NCBI GenBank assembly: GCA_958405565.1
Contig: CATYEN010000067.1
Span: 1 to 10,366, forward strand
DNA: 10,366 bases
Origin: an uncultured Collinsella sp.
Lineage (GTDB): Bacteria; Actinomycetota; Coriobacteriia; Coriobacteriales; Coriobacteriaceae
Direction: 5' to 3'
Positions 1 through 6,213 of this stretch are shown here, piece after piece. The translations under genes and the position numbers were made by a program. The first letter of the stretch is position 1, and every line of letters begins with the position of its first letter. The notes under the pieces are model-generated. The model had not been told where the DNA came from and searched no databases. It saw only the letters and a program-made list of their open reading frames with translations.

Positions 1-63
1 AAATGTCGCGAAGCGCGCGGTTGACAAAACTATAGAGACACGTCCCAAAAAGACTAACAAAAC

Positions 64-91
64 GAGGCCCTGACCAAACGGCCAGGGCCTC
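64..91 (-). terminator. Intrinsic terminator of the ABC exporter operon
   Basis: The arms GAGGCCCTG and CAGGGCCTC pair perfectly and continue inwards to a 12-bp stem with one mismatch around an AAAC loop. Read on the minus strand, the hairpin is followed by GTTTTGTTAGTCTTTTT, which suits termination of the marR-ABC operon. The plus-strand side is also moderately T-rich (CCTTTATTCCGTTTT), so it may act in both directions and also stop a gene entering from the left. Confidence 0.75.
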
Positions 92-133
92 ACTAACCTT
101 TATTCCGTTTTAATGACGGGTTGATTGCGCGCA

Positions 134-239
134 GGAGGTCTCCCAGGCGGGCCGGGGTGTAACTTCCGCGCGCAGTTTCGCAGCGCAGCGAGAATGTTTG
201 AGCACGGAGGTTACACCCCGGCCCGCCTGGGAGACCTCC
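134..239. repeat. Large inverted repeat (35-bp arms) after the exporter gene
   Basis: Positions 134-168 and 205-239 are reverse complements with one mismatch (164 against 209), and the first 30 bp are perfect. The 36-base loop (169-204) contains a further imperfect palindrome around TCGCAGCGCAGCGA. The repeat starts about 15 bases beyond the stop codon of the exporter gene and ends about 40 bases before the terminator hairpin, so it would fold in the 3' untranslated RNA. It has no U-run and is far longer than a normal terminator. It may be an intergenic palindromic repeat, a MITE-like insertion or an mRNA-stabilising 3' structure. No target-site duplication is obvious. Confidence 0.8.
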
Positions 240-254
240 GTGGAACAAACATGC

Positions 255-2174
255 CTACTCCAGCTCAAACGCTCCGGTGTAGAGCTGGTAGTAATATCCG
301 CGCTTGGCGATCAGCTCGTCGTGGTTGCCGCGCTCGATGATGCGGCCGTGATCCAGGCAGATGATCGCGTCAGAGTTGCGTACGGTGGACAGGCGGTGCG
401 CGATGACAAACGTCGTGCGGCCCTCCATGAGCTTATCCATGCCCGCCTGTACGATGGCCTCGGTGCGGGTGTCGATGGAGCTCGTTGCCTCGTCCAGAAT
501 CATTGCCGGCGGGTCGGCGACGGCGGCGCGCGCGATCGAGATCAGCTGGCGCTGGCCCTGCGACAGCTGGGCGCCGTTGCCGGTGAGCATGGTGTCGTAG
601 CCGTCGGGCAGGCGGGTGATAAAGTCGTCTGCGCCCGCGAGCTTTGCCGCCGCGATGCACTCCTCGTCGGTCGCATCCAGGTTGCCGTAGCGGATGTTGT
701 CCATCACGGTGCCGGTGAACAGGTTCACGTCCTGCAGTACCACGCCCAGCGAACGGCGCAGGTCGGACTTGCGAATCTTGTTGACGTTGATGCCGTCGTA
801 GCGGATCTTGCCGTCGGCAATGTCGTAGAAGCGGTTGATGAGGTTGGTGATGGTCGTCTTACCGGCACCGGTGGCGCCGACAAACGCGACCTTCTGACCC
901 GGCTTGGCGTACACGGACACGCCGTGCAGCACCTCGTGGTCGGGCGTATAGCCAAAGTCCACGTTGTCCATGACCAGGTCGCCACGCAGCGGCACGTACT
1001 CGATCTCGCCGGTCGCGCGGTGCGGATGCTTCCACGCCCACATGCCGGTGTGGTGGTCGGCCTCCTCGAGCTCCCAGGTCTCGGGGTTCACCTGCGCGTT
1101 GACAAGCGTCACGTAGCCCTCGTCGGCCTCGGGCTCCTCGTCGAGCAGCTCAAAGATGCGTTCGGTGCCGGCAAGGCCCATGACCACGGCGTTGATCTGC
1201 ATCGAGATTTGGCCGATCTGGCCGCAGAACTGCTTGGTCATGTTGAGGAACGGCACCACGACGGCAATGGAGAGCGCCATGCCCGAGAGGCTCAGGTTGG
1301 GCACGCCCAGCGCCAGGAAGATGCCGCCGGCCAGCGCGACCAGCACGTAGAGCAGGTCGCCCAGGTTCCCGAGGATCGGCATGAGGATGTTGGCGTACAT
1401 GTTGGCCTTCTGCGAGACCTCGAAGAGCTTCTCGTTGCGCTCGTCAAAATCGGCCTCGGCGGCGGACTCGTGACAGAACGCCTTGACGACCTTCTGGCCG
1501 TTCATGACTTCCTCGATATGGCCCTCGACCACGCCGAGCTCGGTCTGCTGCGCGATAAAGAAGCGCGCGGAGTTGGAGCCGAGCAGCTTGGTCATAAAGG
1601 CCATAAAGGTGACGCCGGCGATGATGACCAGGCACATCCACACGCTGTAATACAGCATGATGAAGAACACGGTGACGATGACGATGATCGTCATGAGCAG
1701 GTTGGGCAGCGACTGGCTGATCATCTGGCGCAGCGTGTCGATGTCGTTGGTGTAGTGGCTCATGATGTCGCCGCGCTGGTGCGTGTCGAAGTAGCGAATC
1801 GGCAGGTCCTGCATGCGGTTGAACATCTTCTCGCGCAGCTTCTCGAGCGAGCCCTGCGTGATGACGGCCATGGCGCGGTTCCAGAAGAGCGAAGACGCGA
1901 CGCCCACGGCGTAGATGCAGCCGAGGGTGGTCACAAGCTTCAGAATTTTGGGCTGCGCGGCCGTCCAGTCGCCCGACTGCCATGATTCGCTGATGACTTG
2001 CAGCGCGCTCTGGAGAAACGTCGCGCCGATGGAATTGATGATGGCGCAGAGCACCACGCCGGCGACGACGAGGGGCAAAAGCACCGGGTAGAAGCCAAAG
2101 AGCATCTTGATGAGGCGCGTCATGGTGCCACCCTTGCGGTTGCGTGCGCGCTCGGCGGTAGCTGCCTTACTCAT
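255..2174 (-). CDS. Heterodimeric ABC multidrug exporter, catalytic-Glu subunit (TM288/LmrD/BmrD type)
   Basis: A 639-aa half-transporter: an N-terminal membrane domain with about six hydrophobic segments (residues 25-335) fused to a nucleotide-binding domain (395-639). Walker A is G433-ATGAGKT, the Q-loop is Q481, Walker B ends at D561 with catalytic E562, and the H-loop is H593. The signature is LSQGQ (537-541) instead of LSGGQ. In TM287/TM288-type exporters this degenerate signature belongs to the subunit that keeps the catalytic Glu. It should pair with the product of the adjacent upstream gene and export drugs or lipids across the cytoplasmic membrane; the substrate cannot be read from sequence. 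The ATG at 2174 is preceded by GAAGGAGG and overlaps the upstream stop by 8 bases. An in-frame ATG at 2123 has a poorer site, and reading further upstream gives a non-conserved Arg/Pro-rich extension. Residues 355-395 form a linker rich in Trp, His and acidic residues between the domains. Confidence 0.93.
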   Translation of the reverse strand: MSKAATAERARNRKGGTMTRLIKMLFGFYPVLLPLVVAGVVLCAIINSIGATFLQSALQVISESWQSGDWTAAQPKILKLVTTLGCIYAVGVASSLFWNRAMAVITQGSLEKLREKMFNRMQDLPIRYFDTHQRGDIMSHYTNDIDTLRQMISQSLPNLLMTIIVIVTVFFIMLYYSVWMCLVIIAGVTFMAFMTKLLGSNSARFFIAQQTELGVVEGHIEEVMNGQKVVKAFCHESAAEADFDERNEKLFEVSQKANMYANILMPILGNLGDLLYVLVALAGGIFLALGVPNLSLSGMALSIAVVVPFLNMTKQFCGQIGQISMQINAVVMGLAGTERIFELLDEEPEADEGYVTLVNAQVNPETWELEEADHHTGMWAWKHPHRATGEIEYVPLRGDLVMDNVDFGYTPDHEVLHGVSVYAKPGQKVAFVGATGAGKTTITNLINRFYDIADGKIRYDGINVNKIRKSDLRRSLGVVLQDVNLFTGTVMDNIRYGNLDATDEECIAAAKLAGADDFITRLPDGYDTMLTGNGAQLSQGQRQLISIARAAVADPPAMILDEATSSIDTRTEAIVQAGMDKLMEGRTTFVIAHRLSTVRNSDAIICLDHGRIIERGNHDELIAKRGYYYQLYTGAFELE

Positions 2175-3990
2175 GTGCCTCGCCTCCTTCCTGGGTCTGA
2201 GCTTGCGGTGCGGATGCCTCGGTGTCGGCTGCGACGGTCTCGGCCGCCTCCTCGCCCTCGGCACTCATCTTGTTTTGCGAGGTAAAGGTCTCGCGGTAGA
2301 TCTCGCTCGTCTTGAGCAGCTCGTCATGGTTGCCGATGTCCTTGATGCGGCCACCCTCCATGACGATGATGCGGTCAGCATCCTGCACGGAGCTAATACG
2401 CTGGGCGATGATGAGCTTGGTCGTGTTGGGCAGATAGCTCGCCAGGCCCTCGCGGATCTTGGCGTCGGTCTTGGTGTCGACGGCGCTCGTGGAGTCGTCC
2501 AGGATCAAGATCTTGGGGCGACGCAGCAGGGCACGCGCGATGCAAAGGCGCTGCTTCTGACCGCCGGAAACGTTGGAGCCGCCCTGCTCAATCCAGGTGT
2601 CGTAGCCCTTGGGGAAGCCGTCGACAAACTCGTCGGCGCAGGCCAGATGTGCGGCCTCGCGGACTTCCTCGTCGGTGGCGTTCGGGTCGCCCCAGCGCAG
2701 GTTCTCGGCGATGGTGCCGCTAAACAGCACGTTTTTCTGCAGCACCATGGCTACCTGGTGGCGCAGCGCGTCCAGGTCGTAGTCGCGCACGTCCACGCCG
2801 CCGACGCGCACGGTGCCCTCCGTGACATCGTACAGGCGGGCGATCAGGTTTACGAGCGTCGACTTGGCCGAGCCGGTGCCACCGATAATGCCGATGGTCT
2901 CGCCGCTCGTAATGTGCAGGTCGATATCGTCGAGCGCCTGGCGCTTCGCGTACTCGGAATACTTAAAGCTCACGTGGTCAAAGTCGATGGAGCCGTCGGC
3001 AACCTCGAGCACGGGCTCGGCGGAATCGGCGATCGTGGGCTCGGCAGCCAGCACCTCGGTAATGCGGTGTGCCGATTCGTCGGCCATGGTCACCATGACA
3101 AAGATCATCGACAGCTGCATCAGGCTCATGAGAATCTGGAAACCATAGGTAAAGGTCGAGGAGAGCTGGCCCACGTCGAACAGGGTGCCCTGGCTCGTGA
3201 TGATGAGCTTGGAACCCAGGTAGATGATGACGACGAACGCGCCGTTGACGCAGATGTTCATCATGGGGTTGTTGAAGGCGAGCAGCTTCTCGGCGCGGGT
3301 GAAGTCCATCTGGACGTCGCGCGCGGCGGTGGCGAACTTCTCCTTCTCGTAGTCCTGGCGCACGTAACTCTTGACCACGCGCATGCCGGTGACGTTTTCC
3401 TCAACGGATTCGTTGAGCGCGTCGTACTTGTGGAAGACGCGCGAGAAGATGGGGCGCACCTTAAAGATGATAAAGAACAGTCCAAAGCCCAGCAGCGGAA
3501 TGATGACCAGGTAGACCATGGCAACGCTGCCGCCCATGATAAACGCCATGGTAAAGGCGAAGATCAATACCAGCGGCGCGCGCACGGCGATACGGATGAT
3601 CATCATAAAGGCCTGCTGCACGTTGTTGATGTCGGTGGTGAGGCGGGTGACGAGCGAGGAGCTCGAGAACTCATCGATGTTGGCAAAGCTGAACGTCTGG
3701 ATCTTGTAGAACAGGTCGTGACGCAGGTTCTTGGCGAAGCCGCAGCTCGCATGGCTGCAGGTGATGCCCGCGGCGGCGCCAAAGGCGAGCGACGTCAGCG
3801 CGATGAGCACCAGAAGGCCGGCGGTGGGCAGCATCTCGGTAACGGCGGTGCCGTCCTTGATGGCGTCGATCATGTCGGCGGTGATAAACGGGATCATCAT
3901 CTGGCAGATTACCTCGCCAAGCACCAGCAGCGGTGTGGCGATCGTGACCTTCATGTAATCGCGGATGCTGCCCATAAGGGTTTTAATCAT
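2167..3990 (-). CDS. Heterodimeric ABC multidrug exporter, degenerate-site subunit (TM287/LmrC/BmrC type)
   Basis: A 607-aa half-transporter: membrane domain about residues 15-305, nucleotide-binding domain about 333-572, then an acidic Ala/Glu/Gln-rich tail (575-607). The signature VSGGQ (474-478) and Q-loop Q418 are normal. Three ATPase positions are altered: Walker A reads G370-GTGSAKST with Ala375 for the last Gly, D499 replaces the catalytic Glu after Walker B D498, and Q530 replaces the H-loop His. This is the expected pattern for the protomer that contributes the non-hydrolysing site in a heterodimeric exporter, with the ABC-A product as partner. The ATG at 3990 follows GGGAGGAACTGG and overlaps the marR stop by 8 bases (ATGATTAA). 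Its own stop overlaps the next start by 8 bases (ATGAGTAA), which predicts translational coupling and balanced subunit synthesis. Drug efflux is likely but the substrate is unknown. Confidence 0.93.
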   Translation of the reverse strand: MIKTLMGSIRDYMKVTIATPLLVLGEVICQMMIPFITADMIDAIKDGTAVTEMLPTAGLLVLIALTSLAFGAAAGITCSHASCGFAKNLRHDLFYKIQTFSFANIDEFSSSSLVTRLTTDINNVQQAFMMIIRIAVRAPLVLIFAFTMAFIMGGSVAMVYLVIIPLLGFGLFFIIFKVRPIFSRVFHKYDALNESVEENVTGMRVVKSYVRQDYEKEKFATAARDVQMDFTRAEKLLAFNNPMMNICVNGAFVVIIYLGSKLIITSQGTLFDVGQLSSTFTYGFQILMSLMQLSMIFVMVTMADESAHRITEVLAAEPTIADSAEPVLEVADGSIDFDHVSFKYSEYAKRQALDDIDLHITSGETIGIIGGTGSAKSTLVNLIARLYDVTEGTVRVGGVDVRDYDLDALRHQVAMVLQKNVLFSGTIAENLRWGDPNATDEEVREAAHLACADEFVDGFPKGYDTWIEQGGSNVSGGQKQRLCIARALLRRPKILILDDSTSAVDTKTDAKIREGLASYLPNTTKLIIAQRISSVQDADRIIVMEGGRIKDIGNHDELLKTSEIYRETFTSQNKMSAEGEEAAETVAADTEASAPQAQTQEGGEAHE

Positions 3991-4489
3991 CCAGTTCCTC
4001 CCAGGTTACGCGGATTTTCTCGAGCATTTCGGCGAGGTCCTCGCGCTCGTCGTGGGTGAGCGCGCTAAAGGCCTGCTCTCTAAAGCGAATGCGGGCCGCC
4101 TGATCGATGCGGGCGTTTTCTCGGCCGGTTTCGGTCAGGCGAATGGTGAGTTGCCGTCGATCTTTGGGGTTACGGCTGCGCTCGATGAGGCCGTTGAGCT
4201 CGAGCTTGGACAGGATCTCGGAAAGCGACCCCGGCTTGAGGTCGAAGTGCATGCCGAGTTCCTGCTGCGACATCTCGCCGCCGGGCTGCTTGGCCAGCAG
4301 GCAGATGATGGGCGCCTTGCCGGACACGCCTCCGCCATGAAAATGCATGTAATGGCCGCAAAAGCCCAGGCCATTGAGGATGCGCTTGGCAAGCTTGTCT
4401 TCTGAGCTAACCGCTTCGGGTGCATCCGCCGGCTGTGACGGGTCGCCGCCGGGCTCGTGCGAACAAAGGTTAAGAGGTTCATCGCACAT
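3983..4489 (-). CDS. MarR-family transcriptional regulator
   Basis: A 168-aa protein with the MarR winged-helix fold. The helix-turn-helix covers about residues 72-101, with recognition helix KPGSLSEILSKLELNGLI (85-102), followed by the wing with the conserved DRR (110-112) and the strand LTIRLTETGRE. Flanking helices (31-68 and 123-165) would form the dimer interface. The first 30 residues are polar, Pro/Glu-rich and probably disordered. It is first in the operon with both exporter subunits, the usual layout for a ligand-responsive repressor of its own efflux pump. Cys43 and His residues at 46, 49 and 51 lie near the start of the dimer domain, but I cannot say whether they sense anything. 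The start at 4489 has AAAGGAG 12 bases upstream, slightly far but the only good site. The gene overlaps the next by 8 bases. Confidence 0.9.
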   Translation of the reverse strand: MCDEPLNLCSHEPGGDPSQPADAPEAVSSEDKLAKRILNGLGFCGHYMHFHGGGVSGKAPIICLLAKQPGGEMSQQELGMHFDLKPGSLSEILSKLELNGLIERSRNPKDRRQLTIRLTETGRENARIDQAARIRFREQAFSALTHDEREDLAEMLEKIRVTWEELDD

Positions 4490-4510
4490 GAATTAGTGTT
4501 GCTCCTTTCT

Positions 4511-4546
4511 TTAGTTAGGTAGTGGAATTGTTTTGTGCCTAACCAA
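4511..4546. promoter_or_regulatory. Probable MarR operator (inverted repeat over the start site)
   Basis: TTAGTTAGGTA (4511-4521) and TGCCTAACCAA (4536-4546) are reverse complements at 9 of 11 positions, with centres 25 bp apart. The right half overlaps the -10 hexamer and predicted start site, and the left half ends just upstream of the marR ribosome binding site. A dimeric repressor bound here would block RNA polymerase, as expected for MarR autorepression. That MarR is the ligand is inferred from position only. Confidence 0.55.
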
Positions 4547-4573
4547 TCTAGGAGCATGAGAAATGAATGTCAA
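4545..4573 (-). promoter_or_regulatory. Sigma-70-type promoter of the marR-ABC operon
   Basis: On the minus strand there is a perfect -35 TTGACA (4573-4568), a 17-base spacer and a -10 TAGATT (4550-4545, four of six consensus bases). The predicted start of transcription is near 4538, about 50 bases before the marR ATG. This is the strongest promoter match in the window. Confidence 0.75.
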
Positions 4574-4588
4574 GGTACCAAACTAGTG

Positions 4589-4616
4589 GTTACGCGGTTT
4601 TACCAAACCGCGTAAC
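4589..4616. repeat. 12-bp perfect hairpin upstream of the marR promoter
   Basis: GTTACGCGGTTT (4589-4600) and AAACCGCGTAAC (4605-4616) pair perfectly around the loop TACC. There is no T-run on either side, so it is not a convincing terminator. It lies 16 bases upstream of the marR -35 box and could be a second regulator site or an intergenic palindromic repeat. Confidence 0.65.
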
Positions 4617-4623
4617 GGCTCGA

Positions 4624-4733
4624 CGCTGCAAACGTTCCTAAGCGGCAATCTGGCGTTCAATCGTCGGGCATGGCCACAAGGCCTATGCCCTCCTCTTTCG
4701 CGCCACCTTGCTCGCTTAGGAACGTTTTCGCTG
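4624..4733. mobile_element. MITE-like 100-bp palindromic element with 5-bp flanking repeats
   Basis: The ends AAACGTTCCTAAGCG (4630-4644) and CGCTTAGGAACGTTT (4713-4727) are perfect 15-bp inverted repeats. The interior keeps pairing: GCAA with TTGC, TGGCG (4651-4655) with CGCCA (4701-4705), then GGGCATGGCC (4666-4675) with GGCCTATGCCC (4680-4690), which has one bulged T, around an ACAA loop. The whole element folds into one long hairpin of about 34 pairs with a symmetrical 10/10 internal loop. It is flanked directly by CGCTG (4624-4628 and 4729-4733), a possible 5-bp target duplication. It has no coding capacity. It could equally be a structured RNA or a regulatory cruciform. Confidence 0.5.
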
Positions 4734-4809
4734 TCCGTCCTCAACCTGTGATTCCGCCACGGTCCGCTTCGGTGCATGTGATCCCTTGGGGACGGAGGAA
4801 AAGGGATCA
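4734..4809. repeat. Second palindromic cluster in the marR-kinase gap
   Basis: TGATCCCTT (4779-4787) pairs with AAGGGATCA (4801-4809) across a G-rich 13-base loop, followed by TTTTCC on the plus strand. TCCGTCC (4734-4740) can instead pair with GGACGGA (4789-4795) inside that loop, so two exclusive folds exist. No gene on the plus strand ends upstream, so it is unlikely to be a normal terminator. It may belong to a REP-like intergenic family. Confidence 0.45.
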
Positions 4810-4878
4810 TTTTCCGAAACCTTTCCACAACAATTTGCCCTTCGCGCCGCTCGCCTCCGCTCACAACGTCCCCTGCGC

Positions 4879-4884
4879 TACACT
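4879..4884 (+). promoter_or_regulatory. Weak candidate -10 box for the kinase operon
   Basis: TACACT lies 50 bases before the kinase start and matches four of six -10 positions. No good -35 hexamer is visible 16-18 bases upstream (TCCGCT or similar), so this is only a candidate. Confidence 0.3.
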
Positions 4885-4934
4885 TAGTCGCACTGTGGCG
4901 CTGCCGCGCCGCACCCGAAACAAGGGAGGCCCTC

Positions 4935-5759
4935 ATGAAGAATACTCAGCTGCTGCTGGTTAACGATATGTGCGGTTACGGCAAGGTCGCGCTTTCCGCC
5001 ATGCTGCCGGTGCTGTCGCACATGGGCTACCGTATCCATAACCTGCCGACGGCGCTCGTTTCTGACACGCTCAACTACCCCAAGTTCTACATCCACGACA
5101 CCACCGAGTACGTGCGTCAAAGCCTCGCTATCTGGGAGGAGCTCGGCTTTGAGTTCGACGCCATCTCGACCGGTTTTATCGTGACCGAGGAAGAGACGCG
5201 CATCATCTCGGACTTTTGCCACCGCCGTGCGCAAAAGGGCACCAAGGTGTTCGTCGACCCCATCATGGGCGACAACGGCAAGCTCTATGCGGGCGTGCCC
5301 GAGTCCACGATTGGCCTTATGCGGCATCTTCTGGAGTGCGCAGACTACGCGGTGCCCAACTATACCGAGGCCTGTCTGCTCACCGATACGCCTATCGCCG
5401 AGCAAATTACGCTCGATGAGGCCCGCGCCCTTGTGGACGCCGTGCGTGAGCTGGGTGCCAAGTCTGTGGTCATTACGAGCGCCGTAGTCAATGGCGCGAA
5501 CGCGGTTATCGGTTACGACCATGTGGCGGGGGAGTACTTTACGATTCCCTTTAAGCTCATTCCGGTCTATTTCCCGGGCACGGGCGACACGTTCTCGGCG
5601 GTGCTCGTCGGCCGCGTTATGGCTGGTTGGAGCCTGCAGCGCGCGACGTCCGATGCCATGCGTGTGGTGGCTGAGCTTATCGAGCGCAATGCCGACCAAG
5701 AGGACAAGTCGGCCGGCCTTCCCATCGAGGCCTGCCTGGACGTGATCGACCATGAGTAA
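4935..5759 (+). CDS. pdxY: Pyridoxamine/pyridoxal kinase (PfkB/ribokinase superfamily, PdxK/PdxY type)
   Basis: A 274-aa cytosolic kinase predicted to phosphorylate pyridoxal or pyridoxamine with ATP in the salvage route to pyridoxal 5'-phosphate. Family marks are the N-terminal strand with NDMCGYGKVAL (10-20) and LPTALVSDT (38-46), VDPIMGD (107-113), the PNYTEA motif (141-146) in the PNxxE position, and PGTGDTFSA (214-222), where D218 is the expected catalytic base and the GTGD glycines form the anion hole. Length is close to the 280-290 aa usual for PdxK/PdxY. The start at 4935 is preceded by AAGGGAGG at good spacing. Its stop overlaps the next start by 8 bases (ATGAGTAA), so the two genes are probably co-translated. 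The gene symbol is by family resemblance; PdxK and PdxY cannot be separated here, and a related HMP kinase activity is less likely. Confidence 0.85.
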   Translation: MKNTQLLLVNDMCGYGKVALSAMLPVLSHMGYRIHNLPTALVSDTLNYPKFYIHDTTEYVRQSLAIWEELGFEFDAISTGFIVTEEETRIISDFCHRRAQKGTKVFVDPIMGDNGKLYAGVPESTIGLMRHLLECADYAVPNYTEACLLTDTPIAEQITLDEARALVDAVRELGAKSVVITSAVVNGANAVIGYDHVAGEYFTIPFKLIPVYFPGTGDTFSAVLVGRVMAGWSLQRATSDAMRVVAELIERNADQEDKSAGLPIEACLDVIDHE

Positions 5760-6081
5760 TGCTGGTGAGGGCGGCGTCAAGCCCGCGGGCGAGAACAGGC
5801 CGCTCGGCGCGCCGCGTGGCAAGCGGCCGCGTATCCGCGTGAGCTGCGTGGACCAGCTGGGCGCGTGCCGCTGCCACCATGGTCACAAGCCGGGCGACGT
5901 CTTTGACTTCGACCGAGACCGCGGCAAGATGTGTGCCATGGCCTGCCATGTGGGCTTTCCCTATATCGATATCCTTCGCTATGGCGGAACCGTGCCTGGC
6001 AACGAGCCTGGTACGGCAAAGTTCTGCTGCCCCGAGGTCGATACGCTGAACGTCTGGCTTGCCGAGATCGTCGACGAGTAG
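5752..6081 (+). CDS. Small Cys-rich TIGR04076-family protein
   Basis: A 109-aa protein with seven Cys (32, 39, 41, 61, 65, 92, 93). It matches my recollection of the TIGR04076 family: a Cys/His segment followed by GHKPGD (44-49), G-x-x-C-x-x-A-C (58-65), LRYGGTVPG (75-83) and a terminal CCPE (92-95). The family has no established function that I know of; the spaced Cys and His suggest metal binding or redox chemistry, which is inference. The first 27 residues are polar and probably not part of the domain. The ATG overlaps the kinase stop and has no good ribosome binding site of its own, so translation is likely coupled to the kinase. A GTG at 5839 would give just the domain but also lacks a clear site. 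Position suggests a link with pyridoxal phosphate supply, unproven. Confidence 0.75.
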   Translation: MSNAGEGGVKPAGENRPLGAPRGKRPRIRVSCVDQLGACRCHHGHKPGDVFDFDRDRGKMCAMACHVGFPYIDILRYGGTVPGNEPGTAKFCCPEVDTLNVWLAEIVDE

Positions 6082-6083
6082 TC

Positions 6084-6147
6084 GAGCGTGGATTTTCTCC
6101 CGTCTAGAGCGCATTTGAATGCTTAAAGTGGGAGAAAATCCACGCTC
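6084..6147 (+). terminator. Terminator of the kinase operon, made of an 18-bp inverted repeat
   Basis: GAGCGTGGATTTTCTCCC (6084-6101) and its perfect complement (6130-6147) begin two bases after the stop codon. The hairpin is followed by ATTTTTC on the plus strand, fitting an intrinsic terminator, although the 28-base loop is long (it can form a small inner stem, GCATT with AATGC). On the minus strand no U-run follows, so it is less likely to stop the convergent phosphatase transcript. Confidence 0.65.
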
Positions 6148-6176
6148 ATTTTTCATGCGGGAGATTATCCACGCTC
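6130..6176. repeat. Tandem copies of an 18-base motif
   Basis: GGGAGAAAATCCACGCTC (6130-6147) recurs 29 bases later as 6159-6176 with two central changes (AA to TT). Together with the inverted copy at 6084-6101 there are three copies in 93 bases. The second copy could compete for pairing with the left arm, giving two alternative hairpins. Confidence 0.8.
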
Positions 6177-6213
6177 GTTTCGCGCCGAAGGCGTGGCCTG
6201 CGACCTCGCTTGC

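Noticed and set aside
1..73. Possible 3' end of a plus-strand gene entering from the left
   Set aside because: Frames are open to stops at 33-35 and 71-73, but fewer than 25 codons are visible, no domain can be judged and one stop lies inside the terminator hairpin.
198..1985. A 595-codon open frame on the plus strand
   Set aside because: It is antisense to the exporter gene. The translation is a Val/Asp/His/Leu-rich sequence without any domain, the usual by-product of strong third-position GC in the real gene.
2107..4059. A 650-codon open frame on the plus strand
   Set aside because: It is antisense to the second exporter gene, with the same biased composition and no ribosome binding site; the minus strand frame has full ABC motifs.
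4779..4809. Hairpin followed by TTTTCC read as a terminator
   Set aside because: No plus-strand gene ends upstream, and on the minus strand nothing suitable precedes it, so it is kept as a repeat only.
4583..4936. A 117-codon minus-strand frame in the marR-kinase gap
   Set aside because: It runs through the palindromic elements, is Arg-rich with no recognisable fold and has no ribosome binding site.
4884..5822. A 312-codon minus-strand frame opposite the kinase
   Set aside because: Antisense shadow of the kinase gene, which has a good start, a ribosome binding site and family motifs.
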